A stretch of DNA of 64,000 nucleotides from Neurospora crassa OR74A (taxonomy: Eukaryota; Ascomycota; Sordariomycetes; Sordariales; Sordariaceae). How positions within the stretch are numbered: position 1 is the first letter of the stretch; every line of letters starts with the position of its first letter. Positions 55,329-64,000 of the stretch are shown here, one piece after another. The position numbers were made by a program, and so were the translations under genes. The notes below the pieces were generated by a model that saw only the letters and a program-made list of their open reading frames with translations, searched no databases and had not been told where the DNA came from. The stretch covers positions 1,426,001-1,490,000 of the forward strand of contig NC_026506.1 in the NCBI RefSeq assembly GCF_000182925.2, in the 5' to 3' direction.

Positions 55329-57839
55329 CTCTACTAAGAGGGCATCAGGGAAAGAGGACACACTGGAGAGTGGGGTTGAAGGACAAGCCTAGTTGGAAAC
55401 AACAGCCAAGACCTAGCCTTCAACGACGGGGACTTAGCGACGAATGTTTTGTCATTGTCTTAATGATCTAATCACTGAATGAAATTGGAAGGGATTCGCT
55501 TATTTGCAAACACTTTATCTGCAGGATTGATACTGGCTTTCCACACTATATCTTCTAGTGAACACTGGCATTCTTTTTTTCTTCCATCAGATGCACCACT
55601 GGAACCCTGTACCTGTGTTGCACATTTACATGGCTGGCTAAACCTTCCAACGCCTCACAGAATGATGTATACAGCTGTTGCATACCTCGCGCGGTGAGCT
55701 CCGAAGGACAGCATTGTCACACCTCACTGATATTCTCCCGATTCATTGCACCGACCTGTCATCCTCCTGATCGTTGTCACCTAGAAAGCTAGGTCCACGC
55801 TACGTGTAGCTGCGTAGCTGGCCTCAGACACCGGCAGCTTCGTGTCACCCTTCCATCACACGATTCACCAAGGTAATGATACACGAACAGAAGAGAACAA
55901 GGGTTATTCGACAGAACAATCAATCGGTCACTCCGCTCTCCTCAACTTCACGTTCAACCGTAGTGTACAAACCGGCAAAACCGAGCACAAAACCGGTAGA
56001 CCGGCAACGCGGCACAACTACGATGCCACATTAGCACGTGGCAGGCACGTTTTTTTTTTTTCCTTCTTTTTCCCATCGTGTCGTTTCATTGTTTTTGATT
56101 GAATCGGTTGGACCGAACGAACGACAACGGTTTGGATCCCTGTACCTTACCTCGTTTACCCTGATTGTTTAGTGTAATCCTGTTAGTGCACAATGTACAG
56201 GGGTATCTTCCAAGGCACAAAGAGAAGGGGGGGGGGGGGGGGCGGGGGGGCTGATCTGTCACTTACGCTCTCTGTACACCAATCTTCTTCAGCTCTGTTA
56301 GCTCGGTACCTATTCACAGGGAAATCTTCCACCGATGAAGCTCTGCGTAATTATGGCGTTTTTACCTGGGCCAGAATAAAGAAAATCTGTGTGCAGGTGT
56401 TCAGATCCTTCCTATTAACTTTGTTAACAAACTTAGGTGAATTCAGCCAATCATAGCGTGAAAATGGACGTGGCATGCCTTGCAAACCCCTGTCATTCCC
56501 TTGTAAAAAAGAACGGAGGAATGCGTCCCGCACTAACAGTTTTTTCAGCCTTGATGTACATGTACATGCGTACTGTACCTACTGTGTGCCCCTGTGTCCG
56601 TCCGAACGACGATGATGACGAACAACGACGATCATCACCAACCCCTCATGGAAGGTTGGAAGAAAGAAAAAAAAAAAAGGAGAAAATGGGGTTCTCTTTC
56701 GGTTCTCGAATGCCGTTGACGATCTACGGAATCTTGTTTTGTTCATCCATCGTTCCATTTTGAGATACTTTTGTGGGTTCGTGCTCTTTTGTTGGGGATG
56801 CGCCGGATAGTGTAGGTACACATCAATGCTGGTTTGTTTGTTAGCGTAGGACACGCCCCACATCCTTCTACAGGGGGGTAACACGGTCAGAAAGGTCTAT
56901 TCGCGCGATTTGATTGGCCGAAATCGCTAGATTTTAACGTTAGAACGAGTTGATAGAAGGGATTCACACACACGCACACAAACCTCTCTTTCTAGCCAAA
57001 AACTACTAGAATCACCAATCATTTACAATTTTCACTTTATTACCTTCTATAATCGGTATAATTATCAGGCATTTACTTTTTGTTGTTCCCCCTGTTCGAA
57101 AACCCTGTAAGTAGGTACCAAGCTAACGAACAAACCAGGGGTGATGTGTACGTCAACGAAATAGTCTAAACGATAAGAGGGGGCATTCAGGGGGGGTTCA
57201 GGGGTACCATAACCGGCACCCACCAGCCACCGCCCACCAGGCGGGCAGGCAGGCACTGGGCAACTAAAGAGGCTCAGGGGCTTACAGGTTCAAGAGTTCA
57301 AGAATTGTGATCATGGCTGCTGGGCATGGAAGGGAAATCATTGTCAAAGAGAGGTCCATCGCCAGCCAGGCAGAAGTTGGGCTGGTCAGTGTCATGAAGT
57401 GTGCTTGGTAGGTAGAGAGAGGTACGGGCTTGAACGATACTTCCTTTTTACGAGACCAAGAAAAGAGGAGATGGTCTTGAGAGATGTTGAGGCTGTTGGA
57501 CGAGCTCCAAACCACCAGCTTTCTCTCTCTCTCTCCATCTATTATTAGACTCTCCTCTTCCTCGCATCTATAGGTCCTTTTTTTTCCCTTTGTCATGGTC
57601 TTGAATATACTCCTTCCTATTCTTTTTTTTTCTCTCACTCGCAGCTCACATTAACCCTCACGTATTACCCATTTCCCTCTAGAACGTCCCAGGACGTAGA
57701 ACAGCCATCGACTGCTTCCCCTCGTTTCCCATTCCACCTGTCCCTACAGCAATGCAATCCGTCGTTACTCCCTGATCAAGCCATTTCTACAATCCCCATT
57801 CCTCTTCTACCCATCCTTTGTCCCCCCTTCTTCCCTCAA
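55329..57839. other. Gene-poor 2.5-kb spacer
   Basis: No convincing gene is seen. It includes a long G-run near 56227-56250 (listed) and a CT-rich part from about 57500. Short frames here lack start context or composition. Confidence 0.5.
56227..56250 (+). repeat. G-tract (16 G, C, 7 G)
   Basis: A near-homopolymeric G run, able in principle to form a G-quadruplex. It lies in non-coding DNA. Confidence 0.9.
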
Positions 57840-58007
57840 CTACTTCTTCCCACTACTTCCAGTGCTGCTTCTACTAGCGCTGAAGCTCGAATTCGATCCC
57901 AAACCAGACGAGCTTGACCCGGAGGAGCTGCTTGACGTTGGGGCGCTGATGGTGATTGTGGGGAGGAAAACGGGGATTATGGGGGTGTTTCTTCGGGGCT
58001 GCGACAT
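57840..58007 (-). CDS. Tentative short Ser-rich ORF (55 aa)
   Basis: Starts MSQPRRNTPIIPVF and becomes Ser/Gly-rich (TSSSSSGSSSSGLGSNS...), ending SSGKK. The Ser/Gly tail resembles wall or linker sequence. It could be a small gene, the last exon of a larger one, or chance in CT-rich DNA. An overlapping frame is also open, which lowers confidence. Confidence 0.25.
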   Translation of the reverse strand: MSQPRRNTPIIPVFLPTITISAPTSSSSSGSSSSGLGSNSSFSASRSSTGSSGKK

Positions 58008-59203
58008 TGCACTGTCGGGATGGTGATGTAGGGGTGGGGTGTCCCAGCTGTCTCTAGTGCCGTACGGTCGGAGGTAAGTCGCTAGTACTGATGGGAAGTC
58101 TGCAGTACCTATTCAGGAAGAGAATCCTACGCTATGCCTCTGTTACTTCAGAGATTGGTGGGTGGATGTCTGCCGTTGAGATCACGACGGTGCTTAGGTC
58201 GTTGCTGAAAGATTGAGGGAGTCGGTGCAAGGTCACGGTGGTTCTTGCCTAGATAGATTTTTGATGCAGACCCCCGTCTTGTTCTCCTTGCATGGCTCAT
58301 GTTGCTTGGTGATGAGGGCAGGAGCGATGCGTGATCGTGAGCCACGACGTAATGGTAGCGTCAAACGTGGCGTTCTCCGTTCGTTCGTTGAAGAAGGGTT
58401 CGGATGCGGTCACGAGAATTTGTAATCAAGACTGCACGATCTCAACCTCATACCAGTAGCACATTGATAGCATTAATCAAACAGAGTAGTAGCCGTCATT
58501 GTTTGCGAATTTTACAATCCCTCGTTGTACAGCAACACCAACATCATCGCCGTTCGAGGCGACTAATCCATCGATCATTGATATACTAAGAGTGCGATGT
58601 TCTCGGATTACAAGAAATAGACGCGTTCATCATAAATTACAGGCTGCAGAATGGGACGATTGGCGTTGGTTGCGAAGAGCGACTCGATGCTGCAAACCGC
58701 TGCTGTGCTTTTCGCGAGACAGCCTGGTCACTGGCCAGTTTCCTCCTACGCCGAGTAAATGGATGCTTGTAAGATGTTGATGGGTAATAGGGAGTTATAC
58801 CGGGGCGGAATTTCATGAGTTTCAGGACAGACGGATCGAACTTGACCAGCGATCGTTGTCGAAGCATAAGGTACGGACATATCGCTCTTCGTTTGCTGCG
58901 AAGTTCAAATCCTGGTCTGGTGATGACGCCTGCACTGCGAACGTGATGGCCGAAGGAAGTGACGTTGCGATAGGCTTGGGAGGAAGAAGGGGCCAGGGGA
59001 CGAGCAAGGATGGTCGTTGTCCACGATGCATCCACACTTCGACGATGAACCAGGGTAGTCATACATACAATTATACGCTAAGCGATGCCAAGATCTGATG
59101 ATAGCTTCATCATCGTCAACGTTTCTTCATTTCATGACGCATGCAAAAGAAAGCGTTGCGGTTGTTTGCTTCGCCCCAGAACCAAAAAGTGCGAAAAAGA
59201 TGC
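58008..59203. other. Spacer with weak ORFs
   Basis: A minus-strand basic open frame at 58637-59062 (141 aa, MTTLVHRRSVDASW...) has a poor start context and no recognised features. I note it but do not call it. Otherwise nothing is seen. Confidence 0.4.
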
Positions 59204-59210
59204 AAAAAAA
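59204..59210 (-). terminator. Pol III terminator of the candidate RNA
   Basis: Seven Ts on the minus strand immediately after the candidate RNA 3' end. Confidence 0.6.
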
Positions 59211-59513
59211 TTAAAGTGACAAGAGCAGGGATCGAACGGCTGACGTACGTGAGATGGAAGGGAGTAGAAGAGCCCTATTTTGCATAGCCGGAAGACGCCA
59301 TCTCAAGAAGTACTTCCCTGGAGTTCCCCCCGCCGTTAGGGGACCTTAGGCTACGTTTGTAGCGTTCGTGGGCGGTCGTAGGCGGTCGCGGGGGAGTCAT
59401 CGGCGTCCCCTCGGGGGCGGGGGCTCCAACAAGGCATGTGGTGCACAACCCTCTGTACACAAGTGCAATGAGAGCTCAGCACACCACACCGCTCGACCAC
59501 GCTGCCACTTGTC
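59211..59513 (-). ncRNA. Candidate Pol III-transcribed structured RNA (about 300 nt), unidentified
   Basis: On the minus strand an A-box match TGGTCGAGCGG (59499-59489) fits TRGYNNANNNG. A B-box GTTCGATCC (59237-59229) fits GWTCRANNC. Seven Ts end the unit. The ends pair: GACAAG (59513-59508) with CTTGTC (59223-59218). Further nested helices are GTGGTG/CACCAC (59487-59482 with 59443-59438), the hairpin GCTAC-AAAC-GTAGC (59363-59350) and TGAGATGG/CCATCTCA (59305-59298 with 59257-59250). None cross. The unit is too long for a tRNA; a tRNA with a very long insert is conceivable, because the 3' spacing to the B box is tRNA-like. Candidates include SRP RNA, RNase P/MRP RNA or another fungal small RNA, but I saw none of their hallmark motifs with certainty. 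Confidence 0.5.
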
Positions 59514-61762
59514 TGTGTTGAATATCTGTTGACTTGGGGTCACTTATCAACCCCCCATTCGAAGTCATTCTGGGTTCACCTCGTGCACACCACAGCCACA
59601 CAGCCATGCGGCATGTGTCCTTCATGTCTGCAAGGCTTGAACTGCCGCGCTACGATGCTGAAAGCAGAAAGTTTGGCAGTCTTATTCCCAATGGTTGCGA
59701 CAGCAATATCCGCCAAAGCATCGCAAGGAAGTTGGAAGAAGGAAATGAAGAGTGCAAAAAAGACCAGCAGACAGGAGTCATCGCGGCAAGTGCAGACCTG
59801 ACAAACTCTCCTTCCAAGTGGAACAACCAGGTCACATGCAGTGCTGATTCACAGTTTGTGACCTGGGGCAAGTCTCAACCCAAGGTGTAGAGATTTGGAA
59901 GTTGCGACTCGGGTACAATCGGTTCTTGAAGTCTCAGTCGTCTACGCCTGATGGCTTCCACTTTGTGCTTTGACGTATCTCCCTCCATCTCGATGATGAG
60001 CAAGAGTACCTTAAGCAAAAACAGCAAAGAGAATGACAAGTGCCTTTTTTGGCCTATCACGTTGCTATGCAGCGACATCTTGTCAACTGATTCTTCCCGC
60101 TCCATAGACAGCTTCGTCATTTTAAGTCGTGTCCGAGTGGAGGCACTCCTCGACCACAGAGTACAAGCACTGCACTTGCCTTTTGAAGTTTGAAGAGAAA
60201 TCGATGCATGATTAGGTTCTTTGGACTTTGCGTCTTTGGCAGTTCCGATCGTGGAACTGTGTGGTGTTTCTGTCGGATGGGAAAGTTTGAAAAAACGAGG
60301 GCTTTCCCCTCAATGTATTCTTCATGTCAATAACTACATACGATTATCCCACAAATTCACCATCTACAAGCCACGGAAGATATGATCAAGATCCATAATC
60401 TTGTTGTTGCACACTTCTCTCCATTTCCCGTCACCCGAAAAAAATCTCAGTCCTCAGTGTCCGCTGAGTGTTGCCTTCATAGCCGTCGTCAACTCCTTCC
60501 CACCACTGGCCCGGTGGGTGTCCTCCATCCCTGCATGAACAAGGGTTTCCCTTCCTATAAGTGGAGTAGCAACAGAAGACGGTCCTCGCTTCTTCTTGCC
60601 AACTACCTCTGCAATATGTGCATGATGTTGTGCAGTTTACTGGTTAGGAAGCATGGTAGAGGTAGGTTTGACCTGCCTCATTAGTAGAAGATGAAAGGAA
60701 GGTCGAAATCTGGCCTCTTCCAGGCCCGGGTGATATACTTTTTTTGCCTTGGAGCCCAGTAGTTTTTTTCTCTTTCCCTTTTGGCAGACTGTTTTGGCTC
60801 TTCACTCGGCTTGCCGACTTACCGGCCAGCATCACGGAAGTGCTTTATGCTGCTCCCAGGCCTGGATAGCTCAGCAAATTTGGCCACCCAATGTGCGTTG
60901 TGTAACACTCGCTAACATCCCTGGTGGACTAGAATTTCTTCGATTTAGAACCAAAATGGAAGACCTCAGGAAGCAGGTTTCCATATTGAGGTCTTGCCAA
61001 GATGCCCAACGGCCCAAAGGAAGAGGGCAAGTACAACGTTGAAGGCACTTGGAGAGCCTCCCGGTTACGTTGGCCAATCATCAGCCTGACTCCCACTCAA
61101 ATGATCGTCATTACCATTGCACCAATGCAAGATCAGCACAAAACGCAAGATCCGTCACATCAGGCCGTTCAGATTGATGGCGATACAATTTGAAAACTGT
61201 GCGTACAAGCTTTTCACTTTTTGCGATACCCCAGTAAGGACCAGCGAGGGCCGGCGAATTGTTGGTATCCGAAGCATCGAAGGAAAGGCACATTGACTGC
61301 TGATTTTCCGGTACCGCATTCCATCATTCATAAAACTCCGTGGTGACGAGAAATGTTAGTCACTCATTGCTCTCAGTCAGCCAAGACCGAGAATAAACAA
61401 AGTACTCAAAGCAAAAAGCGAAGTTATTCACTGGCTAGTAGCTGCCTTGACTCCTCGCTTTGGAGACATGAAGTAAAGGGGAAAACCCAAAGCAAGAACT
61501 TGATTGTGTTCGAAAAAAAAGAAAGCTATGAACAGGAAAAGAAGAAGATCATGCCCAAATCATTCCATCAGGTGCAGTCTGTTTGTCAATCACAACCCAG
61601 CTCACTCCTCCAAACCATCTTTTCTTCGATTTTTGTTGTTTATTCACTCAAGAAAGAGTGAAGAACGGCGAAAATGTGAAACCATCAGGCCCCACAAAGG
61701 ACGGTAAAATGTTTCTTTTTGTTTGCTTGCCATAAGAAAAAGAAACAAAGCTCAGAAACCGC
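59514..61762. other. Gene-poor 2.2-kb spacer
   Basis: No convincing gene is seen. It probably holds the 3' flank of the secreted-protein gene at its right end and the upstream flank of the candidate RNA at its left end. Open frames such as 60382-60684 and 60749-61042 are unremarkable. Confidence 0.5.
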
Positions 61763-62480
61763 TTAGAAGCCAATGAGGCCAAGGAGACCGCCAGCAAGGC
61801 CACCGAGGACGGCGTGGAGGAGACCGCCGACGAGGACGAGCACACCGCCGACAACCTTGTCGAGGCTCCTGAGCAGACCAGAGAGAGCAAGGAGGAGAGG
61901 GGTGAGGAGGGGGATGAGGCAGCCTATTTGAGGATATGTTAGCTTCAGATCTTTGCCCTGAGGGTGAGAGGGTGAACATGAAGCAGGAAAATCAACATAC
62001 CGAGACCGAGCTTGACAATGAGGAACTTGACGGTATAGGTGATCTCAAGGATGAGAACCTGGATCTTGACCTTCAAGCAGTCATCGTCACAGAAGCTGCC
62101 GCGAGCAGCGAGCTCAGTCCAGAACTCGCGCTTGGAAAGGGTGGTGGTGGCTTGGGTGAGGGCATTGGTGACGGCCTCGAAGTCGGGCTTGAGCTTGTCG
62201 GCGGCATCTTGTTGCTGAGCGAGGGTGGGGTTCTCAGGGTACTGAGCGGCAGTCGCGTCTGTTTTCGAAGTGGTCAGTAGGTATCCTGCCAAAGTACAGT
62301 CAAGTCGGAGATAAGTAGCAAAGGAGGATACATACTCATGTTCGCAGTGTGCTGGCGAACGAGAGTGGTCAACTGATCGATCTGAGCAGCCTGGCTCTCG
62401 AGTTGGTTTCCCGCAGCGATGGGAGTTGCCAAAGCCGAGGCGGCGAGAGCGAAGAAAGAGAAGAAGATTCCGGCCTTCAT
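61763..62480 (-). CDS. Secreted hydrophobic, Gly-rich protein (187 aa), three exons
   Basis: The minus-strand exons are 62480..62336, 62258..62001 and 61923..61763. They join in phase across 77-bp introns (donors GTATGT in both; acceptors ACAG and ATAG). The signal peptide MKAGIFFSFFALAASALATP is clear. The mature N-terminal part is helical and polar (QLESQAAQIDQLTTLVRQHT, DAADKLKPDFEAVTNALTQA), with one Cys pair in FCDDDC. The C-terminal third is hydrophobic and Gly/Leu-rich (CLIPLLTPLLLALSGLLRSL, VVGGVLVLVGGLLHAVLGG, LAGGLLGLIGF), resembling pore-forming or surface-active amphipathic peptides rather than a GPI signal. No family is recognised. A short basic leader precedes the ATG; no TATA is visible. 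Confidence 0.75.
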
Positions 62481-64000
62481 TTTGATGGTTGGTGATTGAA
62501 GATCTTGAAGAATGTTTGAAAGGAAGCGTTGTTTGTAGGTATGTGAGAGGCTGAGAGGGTTGTGAAGAGCTGAGAATGTCTGGAACTCTGAGGCTGCTGA
62601 TGCTGATGATGATGAGAAGAATGAGACTGGACTTGAGGAGAGGAAAGGCCAGTATTTATGTCTTTCGATTGAGGTCAAGATGGTGTTGATTTTTCAGTCT
62701 TCAATTGTCGGTGACATCGCCTTTCCTCCGGTTAACACCTCTTCCGCCTTCTCGTCGTCCCCGTCGTCCAATCGTTGAGTGTATTCCCAAGTGCCGATGG
62801 TTGATGAAGTTTCTTTTTCTTGTTTGGCCCCTGACAATAAAGGTAGGTGAAGCTTGCATGATCCACCAAGTCCAACCAACAAGGGAACATCGTCAACTTG
62901 TGGACTATGTTGAAATGGTGGTTATCACTTCAGAATACTCCTTCACCAAAATACCTAACCGAATGCATGATGACTATACGTGGCATGCCTCTTCTGTGGA
63001 TACATGCAGCTATTCCTACCCACCTACCTAGGTGTAATCTCCTAACATGGTTCTGGCGGCTGAAAGGAAATGAACAGGGGAAGGCTGTACGAATTGAGAA
63101 CAAACACCAGATGGGGTCAGGGTCCTCAGCTCCATACGTATTGAACGGCTTGTAAACAATTCTTCTTGCAGAAAACTTCCTGTCGATCAAAAGCCCTTGC
63201 CGCGTCCAAGACCAGCATTAGTCGCACAAACTAACGCAGAAAAAGCGAAATAGGTAACTACCCGGATCTACCCCATCCCGTGAGAAATGGATGCTCTACA
63301 GTCGATACGCCTATGCAACGAGCGTGGATGAAGGTGCTTCTAGAGGTAAGTTTTGAGTTACAGGGAATCTTCAAAGGAGTCCGACATCTTCACAATGGAA
63401 TGTATGTCGTGACGTATCTGCATCTAGTGAGCCTCATCTCGTGCTGGTCAGGTGTAACACGACTGGAGGGCGTACAGAACCACTCTGAAAGATTGAAATA
63501 CAACCAGTTCTGTCAGTAAGTATGTCAATTGGGTAACATGGGCTGGACTTATTCATGATGGACCCCTTTTTGGGCCTCTGGATCCTACCCTACTGTGTAT
63601 GGTCAACTGGTGGCAAACAGGAGCCAGACGCATGGTTTAGGCTAGGCGATATCCCATTGGCCAGCCAATATTTGCGGCGCATAGGACGGTGACTTCACAC
63701 TGCGAATTCTTGACAATAATATGGAGAAGCGGATCAAATGAGATATCTCGTTGTTCTGCAAGCTGAAAAAGCCCAAACCACTGAGCCTTGTCTTGATGCC
63801 ACTCAATGATGTCAGACATCATGACCATCATGAATGTTCGGGTAGCCGTGGCCGAACTGTTTAATGAGAAGTCCTCACTCATCATGTACAGCGGGGGAAA
63901 TGGGCCAGACTCGAGTACTGGACTTACATGATAAGTTCTGGAGGAAGTTTGTTCGCAAACTTGTGCATTCGTGCAGTACTAGGCCCGGCAAGGCTGATAG
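62481..64000. other. Upstream region of the secreted gene to window end
   Basis: Promoter of the minus-strand secreted-protein gene, including a CATCA/CAGCA-rich part near 62590-62625. No convincing gene is seen on to the window end; a partial gene could begin beyond it. Confidence 0.5.

Noticed and set aside
58637-59062. 141-residue basic open frame on the minus strand
   Set aside because: Poor start context and no recognisable feature; mentioned only as a spacer note.
59218-59513. Ordinary tRNA gene
   Set aside because: B-box and end pairing look tRNA-like, but A and B boxes are about 250 bp apart and the T-stem does not pair.
1-64000. CRISPR arrays, LTR elements, dispersed 5S rRNA and secondary-metabolite clusters
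   Set aside because: None seen on reading both strands; no long direct repeats, no reverse transcriptase or integrase motifs, no 5S-like sequence, no synthase genes.

Overview
The window looks like nuclear DNA of a filamentous ascomycete, most likely a sordariomycete close to Neurospora or Sordaria. Genes are spaced 1-3 kb apart on both strands. They carry short introns (about 48-150 bp) with GTRAGT-like donors and CTRAC-like branch sites. Start contexts are A/G at -3. The protein repertoire (G1 glutamic peptidase, DHA1 drug transporter, GH3 beta-glucosidase, long Ser/Pro-rich fungal proteins) is typical, and TACCTAGGTA/GGTA repeats are scattered through the spacers. This assignment is inference from style; no species marker was checked.

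Left part (1-20 kb). Bases 1-2.4 kb hold only small exon-like pieces on the minus strand. They are followed by a secreted G1 glutamic peptidase (four exons), an intron-bearing tRNA-Ile(AAU), a small secreted protein, a Ufd1-type ubiquitin/Cdc48-pathway protein with zinc fingers and a UBA-like tail, and an F-box protein with a Cys-rich tail. A 3-kb spacer then carries three nearly identical 38-39 nt poly-T tracts. A DHA1 multidrug transporter and a probable four-exon gene of unknown function (17.5-18.45 kb, minus) complete this part.

Middle (20-37 kb). A conserved 714-aa protein with a BTB-like core is followed by a TMEM135-like membrane protein and a GH3 beta-glucosidase on the opposite strand. 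About 7.8 kb without a convincing gene follows. It contains a perfect two-unit telomeric repeat near 35.04 kb and simple repeats in the long leader of the next gene.

Right part (37-64 kb). This holds a 1207-aa disordered fungal protein, a GNAT acetyltransferase, a Cys-rich protein, two more fungal proteins of unknown function, and a 268-aa basic/Ser-rich protein. It also holds one whole-looking 1.43-kb DNA transposon (DDE transposase, perfect 28-bp terminal inverted repeats, flanking CCTAC repeats), a candidate Pol III-transcribed structured RNA of about 300 nt at 59.2-59.5 kb, and a 187-aa secreted hydrophobic/Gly-rich protein.

No operon-like grouping or secondary-metabolite cluster is visible; the genes look functionally independent. 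The most unusual items are the transposon (DDE spacing and 5-bp flanking repeat atypical for Tc1/mariner), the candidate structured RNA, and the telomere-repeat site in the gene desert. No LTR or virus-derived element was seen.
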